From: Alterisphingorhabdus sp051668705
Lineage (GTDB): Bacteria > Pseudomonadota > Alphaproteobacteria > Sphingomonadales > Sphingomonadaceae
Direction: 5' to 3'
DNA length: 64,000 nt
Assembly: GCF_051668705.1 (NCBI RefSeq)
Contig: NZ_CP196351.1
Coordinates: 1,240,001-1,304,000, forward strand
Shown: positions 25,002 through 34,761 of the stretch, in pieces
How the letters are laid out: each line of letters starts with the position of its first letter
Numbering within the stretch: position 1 is the first letter of the stretch
Position numbers and translations under genes: made by a program
Notes under the pieces: model-generated
Seen by the model: the letters and a program-made list of their open reading frames with translations, nothing else
Told to the model about the DNA's origin: nothing
Databases searched by the model: none

Positions 25002-26689
25002 TGGCCTATTCCCTTAACAGGCTAACTGGAAATATCGCATTAGGCATAGTCCTGATGGCAGGTTCTACGACCGCCTTACATGCACAGCAATTGCCCGTCG
25101 ATGACGGCGCATTTTCCGAGCCTACAAGAAATGACGATGGTGATCGTTCAGGACGCCGGACCAATATTACGCCCTATATTGAATTGGGGCAGGTATTATT
25201 GGCGCAGCTAACGCCTGGTGACGAGGTTTTGACCTATAGCGTAGTTGCTGTGGGTGTTGATGCCAGCGCACGTACATCACGCGCCGAAGGCCAGATCAGC
25301 CTACGCTATGAGCGCAGAATTGATTATGGTGATGATATTGGCGATCAGGATATTGTCAGTGGCATCGCGCGTGGCAGTGTCAACGTCATACCCGGCGCTT
25401 TAAACTTTGATGCAGGGGCGTTGGCTACACGTTCACGTATTGATGCGCGCGGAATACAACCTGCTAACTTGGTCGGCAATGTCGACAATGTAACACAGGT
25501 CTATACCGTATTTGCGGGGCCAACCTTAGCAACAAATGTCGGTTCACTGTCTGTCAATGGTGCTTATCGCGCAGGTTATACACTTGTCGAAAGTGACAAT
25601 GATGTATTGATTGCCGGTGGTCAGCCCGCATTGGACGTTTTCGATGATAGCATTAGCCATGTCGCGAATTTTGGTGTTGGCCAACAGCCAAATGTTTCAG
25701 GCCTACCATTTGGTTGGGCACTAAGCGCAAGTTACAGACGGGAAGATACTGAACAGCTTGATCAACGGTTTGAAGATTTTTTTGGCCGTGCTGATGTGAC
25801 GCTACCTATTACTCAGTCTGTGTCTCTGGTCGGCGGTATTGGCTATGAGGATGTGTCTGTAAGCGAACGAGACGCCGTCCGAGATGCCGCTGGCAACCCA
25901 GTTGTTGGTGCAGATGGCCGTCTGGTCACAGACAGCGCTTCGCCGCGTCTTTTGTCCTTTGATACTGATGGGTTGATCTGGGATGCTGGTGTGTTGTGGC
26001 GCCCAAGCCGCCGAACATCGCTAGAAGCACGTGTCGGTCGCCGTTTTGGCAGCACCACTTATATCGGAAATCTAAACTATCAGCCAAATTCACGGACTGT
26101 GTTTACTATTTCGGCCTTTGATACTGTCTCTGGCTTTGGCGGGCTGTTGAATGACAATCTGGCGCTGCTACCAACACAGTTTGATAGCTTCCGTAACCCA
26201 CTTACGGGCGATTTGAACAATAATGTATTGGGCAATGCCAATAATGTGTCTTTCAATAATGCGTTGCAAACGGCGTCATCCTCAATCTTCCGTTCTCGCG
26301 GTGTGACGGCATCTTTGTCTACACAATTGGGGGGATGGCAAACCGGTTTTGCTGCTGGCTATAATCGCCGCCGCTTCCTGAATTCTGAATTGGGCGCTCT
26401 GTCAGATATTGCGGGCAATTTGGATCAGAATATTTTCGGCACATTCTTTGCCAGTACGCAAATTGATCAGGCTTCCTCGTTCAATACTGCTATTTATGCC
26501 AATTATTTGGATAGTGGCTTCCAAGATGCTGGTGATGTGCTGACATTGGGTGCCAATGCTGCCTATTTGCGTTCGATCACACGTGGTCTGACAGCAAGCG
26601 CTGCATTGGGCATTGATAGCTTTGATCAAGAAGGTTTCGACGACCAGGTTACGGCATCTGCACTGCTTGGATTACGATATTCTTTCTAA
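25001..26689 (+). CDS. XrtA/PEP-CTERM system outer-membrane beta-barrel protein
   Basis: A 562-residue exported protein with a signal peptide cleaved after ALHA (residue 28). The body consists of alternating short polar/hydrophobic strands and ends in LLGLRYSF, an aromatic-terminated outer-membrane barrel signature. It fits the TIGR03016-type barrel found beside exosortase A and may let the polymer cross or anchor at the outer membrane. The start codon overlaps the kinase stop by one base (TAATG). Its role in export is inferred from position. Confidence 0.87.
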   Translation: MAYSLNRLTGNIALGIVLMAGSTTALHAQQLPVDDGAFSEPTRNDDGDRSGRRTNITPYIELGQVLLAQLTPGDEVLTYSVVAVGVDASARTSRAEGQISLRYERRIDYGDDIGDQDIVSGIARGSVNVIPGALNFDAGALATRSRIDARGIQPANLVGNVDNVTQVYTVFAGPTLATNVGSLSVNGAYRAGYTLVESDNDVLIAGGQPALDVFDDSISHVANFGVGQQPNVSGLPFGWALSASYRREDTEQLDQRFEDFFGRADVTLPITQSVSLVGGIGYEDVSVSERDAVRDAAGNPVVGADGRLVTDSASPRLLSFDTDGLIWDAGVLWRPSRRTSLEARVGRRFGSTTYIGNLNYQPNSRTVFTISAFDTVSGFGGLLNDNLALLPTQFDSFRNPLTGDLNNNVLGNANNVSFNNALQTASSSIFRSRGVTASLSTQLGGWQTGFAAGYNRRRFLNSELGALSDIAGNLDQNIFGTFFASTQIDQASSFNTAIYANYLDSGFQDAGDVLTLGANAAYLRSITRGLTASAALGIDSFDQEGFDDQVTASALLGLRYSF

Positions 26690-26758
26690 AATACTGCGCC
26701 TAAGTAGCAGATATAAAAATGAATAAACCAGACCGCGTTTTGCGATAGGGAAAAGACA

Positions 26759-27997
26759 ATGTACGAAGACTATTATGGTTTGAACGCTCGGCCGTTCCAG
26801 TTAACGCCTGACCCTGACTATTATTTTGATAGCCGGACGCACCGTAAAGCCTTGTCTTATCTTGGCTATGGGCTGGCGCAAGGTGAGGGCTTTATTGTCA
26901 TCACCGGCGAGATTGGCTCAGGAAAAAGCACCTTGGTCGCCCATTTGATGCGCACCATTGATACAACCCGTCTTAATGTTGCGCAGATTGTCAGCAGCCA
27001 ACTGGGTGCGAGCGATTTACTACAGATGATTGCCATTCAATTTGGCCTTTCGCCTGCCGGTATGGACAAAGCCACGCTGCTCACTGCATTGGAAAGCCAT
27101 TTTCATGATCAGGCGCGGCATGGACGCCGTTCATTGCTGATTGTTGATGAAGCACAGATGCTTGACCGCAATGCTTTGGAAGAGCTGCGTATGCTTTCCA
27201 ACTTGCAACTGGGTAATCAGGCATTGCTCCAGATTTTCCTGCTCGGCCAGCCTGAATTTCGCGATATGCTGCATGGGGATGATGCATTAGAGCAATTGCG
27301 CCAGCGTGTTATCGCAACGCACCATCTTGAAGGGATGAGCGAAGACGAAGTACAGCCTTATATTGAGCATAGACTGCGCAAAGCTGGCTGGGATGGTACG
27401 CCTGGGTTTTCTAACGGAGCCATTGCAGAAATCTATGAATATAGTCAGGGTATACCACGGCTGCTCAACGCCTTTATGAGCCGTGTTTTGCTTATGGGCG
27501 CAATGGAAGAAGCGGATATGGTCTCCGGGCTATTGGTCCGCGCTGTCCATGCCGATATTGTTTCCGATGTTCCTATGCCCAAAGTGCAGACTGCAGTGAT
27601 GAACCAAGCTGATGATGAACAATCTGACGAAGATATTGATCAAGGGCCGATGCAGGAAGACGACATCAACGACCTAGCACCTGAGCCGGGCATGGATGAG
27701 TTTAGTTCCGCTATGCAATTCGTGGACAGCGCGCAACATGAGGCTTTTCAGGCCGAGTTGGAGGAGCGCGAAGCCGCGCGGGCAGAGGCAATGGCATTGG
27801 TGTTGGAGCGGATTGCCGGTCTTGAGCAGAAGCTGGAAGCCAAACAGGTCAATATGCAGGACTTGATGGCGACTGCAGATAGAGTTGGCGCTTTAGAGGC
27901 GCGTATGGCAGAACAGGAACGCGCAATGCGTCGGATCGTAACCAAGCTTATTGGCTGGGTTGAAGCTGAAGATGTAAGGGTACGCCGCGCTGCCTGA
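26759..27997 (+). CDS. XrtA-associated AAA ATPase (ExeA/GspA-like) with coiled-coil tail
   Basis: A 412-residue ATPase matching the TIGR03015 type. The N-terminus MYEDYYGLNARPF is characteristic, Walker A is at 50-58 (GEIGSGKST), Walker B LLIVDEAQ ends near 133, and GIPRLLN near 230 is the ExeA-family sensor region. Residues after about 275 are an acidic linker and a long coiled coil rich in E, A and R (about 320-400), extending beyond the roughly 270-residue family core. The start follows AGGGAAAAG. It lies 69 bases after the barrel gene and probably energises assembly of the export machine. Confidence 0.9.
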   Translation: MYEDYYGLNARPFQLTPDPDYYFDSRTHRKALSYLGYGLAQGEGFIVITGEIGSGKSTLVAHLMRTIDTTRLNVAQIVSSQLGASDLLQMIAIQFGLSPAGMDKATLLTALESHFHDQARHGRRSLLIVDEAQMLDRNALEELRMLSNLQLGNQALLQIFLLGQPEFRDMLHGDDALEQLRQRVIATHHLEGMSEDEVQPYIEHRLRKAGWDGTPGFSNGAIAEIYEYSQGIPRLLNAFMSRVLLMGAMEEADMVSGLLVRAVHADIVSDVPMPKVQTAVMNQADDEQSDEDIDQGPMQEDDINDLAPEPGMDEFSSAMQFVDSAQHEAFQAELEEREAARAEAMALVLERIAGLEQKLEAKQVNMQDLMATADRVGALEARMAEQERAMRRIVTKLIGWVEAEDVRVRRAA

Positions 27998-28049
27998 CCT
28001 CCATAATGAGGCGTGGTAATAGAGTAAAAGCAGTGATAGGATCGGCTTG

Positions 28050-28937
28050 ATGACAAAAGCAACACCGCTGACCAACGGGCTTTCCGTCGATATTGAGGAC
28101 TGGTTCCAAGTCGGTGCTTTTGAAAACACAATTGACCCTGCTGACTGGGACGCCCTGCAACATCGTGTCGAGACAAATACAGATGCCGTTATCGCGCTAT
28201 TTGCCGAGGCTGGTGTATCCGCTACATTTTTCACTTTGGGCTGGGTGGCAAAGCGTTACCCGGCATTGATACGCCGTATTGTCGATGCTGGTCATGAAGT
28301 AGCAAGCCATGGCTGGGCACATGCGCGCGTTTTCACGATGAGTGCTGAAGAATTTGCTGCTGATATCGACAGAGCGAAAAAGACACTTGAGGATGCTGGC
28401 GGACAGGCGGTCACGGGATATCGTGCTCCAAGTTTTTCTATCGATCAACGCACACCTTTTGCGCATAGGATTCTCGCAGAAAAAGGCTATGTTTACTCAT
28501 CCAGCGTCGCGCCATTGCAGCATGATCATTATGGCTGGCCTGATGCTCCGCGCTTTGCTTATCGTCCGCTGGCTGATGCGCCTTTGATTGAGGTGCCGGT
28601 TACAACTGTACGGATGAATAATCGCAACTTTGCAGCTGGCGGCGGCGGCTTTTTCCGTTTGTTCCCTTATCCAGTATCGCGTTGGGCTATTCAACGTGTG
28701 AACCAGCGTGATGGACAGCCAGCAATATTCTATTTTCACCCTTGGGAAATTGACCCTGACCAACCGCGCGTTGATAATGCACCACTAAAGTCACGTTTGC
28801 GCCATTATGCGCGATTAAGCGCCATGGCAGATAAGTTGCGTAAGCTGACGCACGAGTTTTCATGGGACCGTATGGACGAGCTTGTTGCCGCTATGGATGT
28901 GGATCAGCAAGAAGTGACGGCTAAGGCTGCGGCATGA
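28050..28937 (+). CDS. XrtA-associated polysaccharide deacetylase (NodB fold, DUF3473)
   Basis: A 295-residue carbohydrate esterase that removes N-acetyl groups from the polymer. The NodB motifs are seen: SVDIEDWF from residue 12 with the catalytic and metal aspartates, SHGWAH near residue 88 with the metal histidines, and YRAPSFS. The C-terminal DUF3473 part carries FYFHPWEIDPDQPR. The ATG at 28050 follows AGGATCGG; a TTG one codon earlier is less likely. Overlaps the next gene by 4 bases. Confidence 0.93.
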   Translation: MTKATPLTNGLSVDIEDWFQVGAFENTIDPADWDALQHRVETNTDAVIALFAEAGVSATFFTLGWVAKRYPALIRRIVDAGHEVASHGWAHARVFTMSAEEFAADIDRAKKTLEDAGGQAVTGYRAPSFSIDQRTPFAHRILAEKGYVYSSSVAPLQHDHYGWPDAPRFAYRPLADAPLIEVPVTTVRMNNRNFAAGGGGFFRLFPYPVSRWAIQRVNQRDGQPAIFYFHPWEIDPDQPRVDNAPLKSRLRHYARLSAMADKLRKLTHEFSWDRMDELVAAMDVDQQEVTAKAAA

Positions 28938-30031
28938 ATATGCCGTTGGACCAATCCGCATTAGAGGTTTTGAGGGTGGATGAGCCTGCCTCTGTACAGA
29001 TAGCGGATAGCCATGATCAGGCTGCACGCGCTTGCTACCAATCCTATATTGGTCTCGACAACGCTACTGCCTTCCATAGTCTTGCTTGGATAGACGCAAT
29101 CACCAATGCCACAGGCCATAAGTCGTGGCTGTTGTTAGCGCGTCGCGGCAGTGATGTTTGCGGAGTGTTGCCATGCCATATGATTAGCTCAATGCTTTTT
29201 GGAAAGGCCTTGGTTTCGACAGGTTTTGCAGTCGGCGGCGGCATAATGGCCAATGATGATGTGATCGTGAATGATCTGGCCGAAGCGTTTTGGAATCTGG
29301 CCAACACCCTTAATTGCCCTACTGCAGAACTGCGCGGCGGTATGCTGCCTAAGGGTGCAGGATGGCATCACAAAACCGATAGTCATTTGGGATTTGTCAC
29401 GCTGCTTGCTGAGGATGACGAAACGCAGTTGAAAGTCATTCCGCGCAAACAACGCGCAGAGGTCCGTAAAGGATTGAAGAATAACCTGACGATACGCATC
29501 GGCAGCGATGTTCAAGATCTAAAATGGCACTATCAGGTCTATTCAGAAAGTGTCCGCAATTTGGGAACGCCGGTCTTTCCAAAGCCGCTATTTCGCGAAG
29601 TTTTGAAAACTTTTGGCGATGCGGCGGACATATTGACCGTTCTTGATAATGAAAAGCCCGTTGCCTCAGTATTGAGCCTTTATCATAATGGCCATGTTAT
29701 GCCCTATTGGGGCGGGGGCACATTTGATGCGCGGCAATTGCGAGCCAATGACATTATGTATTATGCATTGATGAACCACGCACGAGAGCGTGGCTGCCAT
29801 GCCTTTGATTTTGGTCGGTCCAAAGTTGATACCGGCGCAGCGCATTTTAAAAAGAATTGGGGTTTTGAGGGAAGACCTCTCGCTTATGCAGTGAGAGCTG
29901 CAGATGGCACACCGCCACGGGATATCAATCCACTCAGCCCCAAATATCAGGCGCGGATTAAACTTTGGCAGAAATTGCCGCTGCCGATAGCCAATATATT
30001 GGGGCCAGTTATTGCACGTGGGTTGGGATAA
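28934..30031 (+). CDS. XrtA-associated FemAB-like protein
   Basis: A 365-residue protein of the FemAB/GNAT superfamily (TIGR03019-type). Recognisable parts are PRKQRAEVRKGLKN near 175, the GNAT half with SVLSLYHNGHVMPYWGGG, and FDFGRSKVDTGAAHFKKNWGFE near 295. Family members transfer amino-acyl or acyl groups; here a modification of the exopolysaccharide or a lipid is likely but unproven. Coupled to the deacetylase (ATGA) and to the glycosyltransferase (TAATG). Confidence 0.9.
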   Translation: MNMPLDQSALEVLRVDEPASVQIADSHDQAARACYQSYIGLDNATAFHSLAWIDAITNATGHKSWLLLARRGSDVCGVLPCHMISSMLFGKALVSTGFAVGGGIMANDDVIVNDLAEAFWNLANTLNCPTAELRGGMLPKGAGWHHKTDSHLGFVTLLAEDDETQLKVIPRKQRAEVRKGLKNNLTIRIGSDVQDLKWHYQVYSESVRNLGTPVFPKPLFREVLKTFGDAADILTVLDNEKPVASVLSLYHNGHVMPYWGGGTFDARQLRANDIMYYALMNHARERGCHAFDFGRSKVDTGAAHFKKNWGFEGRPLAYAVRAADGTPPRDINPLSPKYQARIKLWQKLPLPIANILGPVIARGLG

Positions 30032-31254
30032 TGTCGGTCCTTTTTCTCGCGCATCGCATTCCCTTTCCACCTGATCGCGGTGATAAGATACGTTCTCATC
30101 ACCTTATAAGGGCTATTGCGCGGATCTCACCTGTCCATATTGCCTGCTTTGCGGACAGCGCTTCAGAGATGGCACATGAAGGTGATCTGGCATCACTTTC
30201 GCAGAGTTATTGCCTTGTCCGGCGGCACAAATCTATGAACTTGGCTGGTTTACAAGGCCTTATGACCGGAAAGCCTATTTCTCTGACATCATTTTATGAT
30301 CAGGACATCGCCAAATATGTACGCTCTGTTGTCACTGAATTTCAGATCAAGACCATATTTGTTTTTTCTGGCCAAATGGCGCAATATATTCCCGATGATT
30401 ACAAGGGCAGAATTGTTATAGATTTTGTCGATATGGATTCCGAAAAGTTCGCCAGCTATGCCGAAAGTGCGGGCATAGCAATGGCGTATATCTATGCCAG
30501 AGAAGCGCGGTTATTGCGCAAATTTGAAATTGCCATGGCTGAAAAAGCCGATGTTTCGACATTTGTGAGCGATAATGAAGTGGAGGTATTCCGGACTTTG
30601 GCACCAAATTGCCAAGCTAATGTGTGCACCTTGTCTAATGGTATTGATACATCTTTCTATGACCCTCGCAGTATCAGCCTGACCACACTTGCCGGACAAG
30701 TCTCTGATGCTGACATATTGTTTACTGGTCAAATGGACTATCCACCAAATATAGAGGCTGTAACGCGCTTTGCTCTGGATATGATGCCACAAATTCTAGA
30801 GGAAAACCCAGATGCTAGGTTTGTCATAGTCGGTCGGCAACCAACAGAGGCTGTGCAGTCTTTACATAATGGTGAGACAGTTATTGTTACCGGCGAAGTT
30901 GATGATGTTCGCCCATGGCTGTCGGGGGCAAAGATGGTTGTTGCGCCTTTGTCAGTAGCACGGGGCGTGCAGAATAAAGTGCTTGAAGCGATGGCGATGG
31001 AAAAGACTGTTTTCGCATCGCGTGAGGCAGCCACCGGAATTGATGCGGAGGATGGTGTTCATTTTTGCGTATCGCAAAATGACGATGAGATGGTTGAATA
31101 TATCAATTCCATGTTCAAACGCGGAAAGAAACTGCGTGCTATAGGCATTGCGGCGCGGCGCCATGTTCAAGATACTATGAGTTGGAATGCTATGTTGAGC
31201 GACTTGCCAGAGCTTATATTGGGTAATGGCGGGAACCGAGAAGAGATGCTGTGA
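30031..31254 (+). CDS. XrtA-associated glycosyltransferase family 1 (TIGR03087-type)
   Basis: A 407-residue GT-B fold sugar transferase. The N-terminus AHRIPFPPDRGDKIRSHHL is a hallmark of the exosortase-associated family; the C-terminal nucleotide-sugar domain has FTGQMDYPPNIEAV and GVQNKVLEAMAMEK. It should add a sugar from a nucleotide donor to the lipid-linked repeat unit in the cytoplasm. Start at 30031 shares one base with the preceding stop; a longer frame from 29965 would overlap FemAB by 67 bases. No polyprenyl-phosphate initiating transferase or other glycosyltransferase is in the locus, so those must lie elsewhere. Confidence 0.92.
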   Translation: MSVLFLAHRIPFPPDRGDKIRSHHLIRAIARISPVHIACFADSASEMAHEGDLASLSQSYCLVRRHKSMNLAGLQGLMTGKPISLTSFYDQDIAKYVRSVVTEFQIKTIFVFSGQMAQYIPDDYKGRIVIDFVDMDSEKFASYAESAGIAMAYIYAREARLLRKFEIAMAEKADVSTFVSDNEVEVFRTLAPNCQANVCTLSNGIDTSFYDPRSISLTTLAGQVSDADILFTGQMDYPPNIEAVTRFALDMMPQILEENPDARFVIVGRQPTEAVQSLHNGETVIVTGEVDDVRPWLSGAKMVVAPLSVARGVQNKVLEAMAMEKTVFASREAATGIDAEDGVHFCVSQNDDEMVEYINSMFKRGKKLRAIGIAARRHVQDTMSWNAMLSDLPELILGNGGNREEML

Positions 31255-32822
31255 CACTGGCTCAGACCTCCGATAAAGCTGTTGGGCAATCACAAGCGAC
31301 CAAATCTTCGCGCTTTGGTATTGATATTGTGCCGCCATATTGGCAGCAGCCTTTATCGCATTTGGCTTTATCATGGTTGGCCTTGTGTCTGCTCTTCTGG
31401 TCAGACCTTAGCGACATGGTGACCATTTGGTGGAATGTCTCGACCTATAATCATATATTGCTGATACCGTCGATTATCGGCTGGTTGGTGTGGCAATATT
31501 TGCCGCAACTGAAAAACATATTTCCCCGTTTCAGCTTTTTTGGCGCATTATGGCTTTTGGGCGGTGCATTAGCATGGGTAATTGGGGAGGCATCGGGCAT
31601 TGCTCTGTTTCGCCATATCGCTTTTGTTGTGATGTTGCAGGGCAGCGCCATGGCATTTTGCGGAATTGCCGCGAGCCGTATTCTTATTTTCCCGCTTCTC
31701 TATGCATTTTTCTTGGTTCCTGTGGGTGAGGAAATTGTCCCATGGCTGCAAACGGTTACTGCTGATATCTCAATGATATTACTAGGCTGGGCCAATATTC
31801 CCGCATTTCGCGAGGGCGTATTTATATCGACCCCTACAGGATATTTTGAAGTTGCCGAGGCGTGTTCAGGGGTAAAATTCCTTATTGCAATGATTGCTTA
31901 TGGCGTGCTGGTCGCGCATGTCTGTTTTCAGTCTTGGTTACGGCGCATAGCCTTTCTTATCGCATGCTTCGCATTCCCCATATTGGCCAATGGTGTGCGG
32001 GCGTGGGGCACAATCTATATTGCCCATCATTACAGTCTCGATTTCGCGACCGGTTTTGACCATGTTTTTTACGGCTGGTTCTTCTTTGCATTTGTTCTGA
32101 TTGCAGTGATGGGCACGGCCTGGCCTTTTTTTGATCGTGGCCTGGATGATTTAGGGCACTCTGATATCAGCCGCTTCATCGGCAAACAGAGTATGACGGC
32201 CCGTTCTTATAAACCATTGGCAATAACGGCCGCAATTATTGCGCTGCCCATGCTGTGGTTCGCGCTTACCACTAATGCCAGCGCTGTTCTGCCAGAGCAG
32301 ATTAAGACGCCAAATGTAAGCGCATGGCAAGCAAGTGAAGACCGTTTTAATGCGCCATGGCAACCTATTCAAAAAGGCGCTGCGCATGAAATAATGCAAA
32401 GCTATGTGAATAAGCAGGGCGCAAAAGTAACCCTATATTTCGCGCTTTATGATCGTCAGTCGGATGGCAAGGAACTGATCGGCTATGGCCAAGGTGCCTT
32501 TGATCCAGAGAGTGAATGGGCATGGGCGGCAAATGGAACCGCTATTGGCGATGTGCCCTCAATAAGGCTGACCGCACCAGGGCCAGTGCATAGAGAAGCC
32601 GCGAGCATTTATATCTATGGTGATACAGTTTCGGCAAGTGCCACGCGTATTAAAATTGCAATGCTGCAAGATCGGCTAATAGGGCGGCATCAGCCAGCAG
32701 GCGTTCTGATTGTCTCGTCTGAAGATAGTGAAGGCATGCCAGCTGCAGCCGCAATGCAGGCCTTTGTGGATGATAATGATGGGCTTGAGCAGCTTGCCCG
32801 CAAGATTGCATCCGGCCAATGA
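31251..32822 (+). CDS. xrtA: Exosortase A fused to an EpsI domain
   Basis: A 523-residue polytopic membrane protein. Residues about 35-300 form the exosortase with eight or so helices and the cysteine-protease-like triad: Cys205 in EACSGVKFL, Arg250 in NGVRAW and His271 in DHVFYGW. It is expected to cut and sort proteins with a PEP-CTERM tail. From about 320 a periplasmic EpsI (DUF3485) domain follows, with a membrane helix at 322-340 and KVTLYFALYDRQSDGKELIGY. A GTG start overlaps the glycosyltransferase stop (GTGA). No PEP-CTERM substrate gene is seen in the window. Confidence 0.93.
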   Translation: MTLAQTSDKAVGQSQATKSSRFGIDIVPPYWQQPLSHLALSWLALCLLFWSDLSDMVTIWWNVSTYNHILLIPSIIGWLVWQYLPQLKNIFPRFSFFGALWLLGGALAWVIGEASGIALFRHIAFVVMLQGSAMAFCGIAASRILIFPLLYAFFLVPVGEEIVPWLQTVTADISMILLGWANIPAFREGVFISTPTGYFEVAEACSGVKFLIAMIAYGVLVAHVCFQSWLRRIAFLIACFAFPILANGVRAWGTIYIAHHYSLDFATGFDHVFYGWFFFAFVLIAVMGTAWPFFDRGLDDLGHSDISRFIGKQSMTARSYKPLAITAAIIALPMLWFALTTNASAVLPEQIKTPNVSAWQASEDRFNAPWQPIQKGAAHEIMQSYVNKQGAKVTLYFALYDRQSDGKELIGYGQGAFDPESEWAWAANGTAIGDVPSIRLTAPGPVHREAASIYIYGDTVSASATRIKIAMLQDRLIGRHQPAGVLIVSSEDSEGMPAAAAMQAFVDDNDGLEQLARKIASGQ

Positions 32823-32856
32823 ATATGTCTCTCACTCTGCAAAAGAATATTATCTA

Positions 32857-34752
32857 ATGTGCGGAATTACCGGGATATTTTATCCAGACACACCCAAGCC
32901 GGTTGATCCTGCGCGTGTTAAGCTGATGGCGGATGCCTTGGCGCATCGCGGGCCGGATGGTGAAGGTGTGTGGACAGACCGCGGCATTGGTCTGGGGCAC
33001 AGACGGCTGTCCATTATCGATCTTGCCGGGGGCGCACAGCCCATGCAATCGCCTGAGGGGCGCTATGTCATAAGCTATAATGGTGAGGTCTATAATTTTC
33101 AGGCCATTCGCAAAGAGCTGGAAGCCGAAGGTGATGTCTTCCAGACAGCGAGTGATACAGAGGTCATTCTGCTCGCATGGCGGCGCTGGGGTGAGGGGGC
33201 AATAGCGCGACTCAATGGCATGTTCGCCTTTGCCATTTATGACCGTGAAGACCATAGCTTAACGCTGGTGCGTGACAGGTTGGGCGTAAAGCCGCTTTTT
33301 TATACCAGCCTGCCAGATGGTGGGATTATCTTCGCATCAGAACTGAAAGCCCTTATGGTGCATCCGGCCCTGCGGCCTGCGCCAGATGAACGTGCGGTAG
33401 AGGCGTTTCTGGCTTGGGGTTATGTGCCTGATCATTTGTGCTTGGTGCGCGGCGTGAAGAAGCTCGCGGCAGGACATATTGTGCGTTTCATGGCAGGGCA
33501 AAGTGAAGTCTCGCCAAAACGCTATTGGCAAGCCGACTTTCGCGAACGCAGCAATGCTTCGCAAGCCGAGTTACAAGATGAACTGCTTGCCCTTATGCAG
33601 GATGCTGTTGGCTTGCGGATGATCTCCGATGTTCCTCTGGGCGCGTTTTTGTCAGGCGGGGTTGATAGCTCTACTGTAGTGGCTCTAATGGCAGAGCGCA
33701 GCAAATCTGCAGTTGAGACGTGCTCAATAGGCTTTGACAGCAAGCAGCTTGATGAGAGCAATTATGCGGAACGGATCGCCACTTTATTTGCAACCAATCA
33801 CCACGCGCAAACGGTAACATCTGATGATTTTGGCCTGGTTGATGAGCTTGCGGGAATATTTGATGAACCATTTGCCGACGGATCTGCCTTGCCGACATTG
33901 CAAGTGTGTGCATTGGCGCGGAAAAATGTGACTGTGGCGCTCTCTGGCGATGGTGCTGACGAGGCACTGGCTGGATATCGCCGTCATGTCTTTCACCATG
34001 GTGAGGAACGGGTGCGATCCATGCTCCCCGCGGGACTGCGCAAGACTGTATTTGGCACATTGGGGGCAATCTATCCCAAGGCCGATTGGGCACCGCGGCC
34101 ATTGCGCGCCAAAACCACTTTGCTGGCTTTGGCGGCTGATGGTAACCGGGCCTATGCTGATGCTCTGGCAGTAACCGCGCAGGCGCAGCGCAGCGCATTG
34201 TATCGCCCAGCGCTTACCAAAGCGCTACAAGGCTATAATGCCGAGGCTGAAGCTGTGGCGATGATGGCTGATGCCCCTGCCAGAAGCGGTTTGGACCGTG
34301 CGCAATATGCTGATCTCACCTTATGGCTGCCGGGTGACATATTGACCAAGGTGGACCGGACCAGCATGGCGGTTAGCCTAGAAGCGCGTGAGCCGTTACT
34401 GGATTATCGTCTGATAGAATTTGCCGCGCGTTTGCCGGAAAAATATCGGGTGCAAGGCGGGCAGGGCAAATGGCTGATGAAAAAGACCATGGAGCGGTAT
34501 TTGCCCGAAGAGATACTCTACCGACCCAAAATGGGCTTTGTCACGCCGATCAGCCAGTGGCTTCGCGGACCCTTGGCAGACACTGCACGCAGTATCGCGG
34601 CTCCTGATGGGCTGGCACGAACAGGCTGGTTTGATGAAGCTGCTTTATCAAAAATGGCTGAGGAGCATATTGCTGGCTATCGCGATTCCGGTCGGTCTTT
34701 ATGGCAGATGATCATGCTCGACAAAGCGATGAAAAATTTGTTCAGCCTCTAA
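32857..34752 (+). CDS. XrtA-associated asparagine synthetase-like amidotransferase
   Basis: A 631-residue class II glutamine amidotransferase of the TIGR03108 type. Cys2 after the initiator Met (MCGITGIF) is the glutaminase nucleophile, and RGPDGEG and YNGEVYNF belong to the same domain. The synthetase domain has the PP-loop SGGVDSSTV near 265 and LSGDGADEALAGY. It transfers amide nitrogen to a carboxyl group, likely a sugar acid of the exopolysaccharide, rather than making free asparagine; that is inference from locus. The start at 32857 is forced by the need for Cys2. Last gene of the operon, convergent with truA. Confidence 0.93.
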   Translation: MCGITGIFYPDTPKPVDPARVKLMADALAHRGPDGEGVWTDRGIGLGHRRLSIIDLAGGAQPMQSPEGRYVISYNGEVYNFQAIRKELEAEGDVFQTASDTEVILLAWRRWGEGAIARLNGMFAFAIYDREDHSLTLVRDRLGVKPLFYTSLPDGGIIFASELKALMVHPALRPAPDERAVEAFLAWGYVPDHLCLVRGVKKLAAGHIVRFMAGQSEVSPKRYWQADFRERSNASQAELQDELLALMQDAVGLRMISDVPLGAFLSGGVDSSTVVALMAERSKSAVETCSIGFDSKQLDESNYAERIATLFATNHHAQTVTSDDFGLVDELAGIFDEPFADGSALPTLQVCALARKNVTVALSGDGADEALAGYRRHVFHHGEERVRSMLPAGLRKTVFGTLGAIYPKADWAPRPLRAKTTLLALAADGNRAYADALAVTAQAQRSALYRPALTKALQGYNAEAEAVAMMADAPARSGLDRAQYADLTLWLPGDILTKVDRTSMAVSLEAREPLLDYRLIEFAARLPEKYRVQGGQGKWLMKKTMERYLPEEILYRPKMGFVTPISQWLRGPLADTARSIAAPDGLARTGWFDEAALSKMAEEHIAGYRDSGRSLWQMIMLDKAMKNLFSL

Positions 34753-34761
34753 AAACCGCCA

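Noticed and set aside
32710..32856. 49-codon N-terminal extension of the amidotransferase
   Set aside because: Would bury the nucleophile Cys2 that must become N-terminal, and overlaps the exosortase gene.
33671..34198. 175-codon minus-strand frame in the amidotransferase gene
   Set aside because: Histidine-, proline- and glutamine-rich shadow of a conserved synthetase domain.
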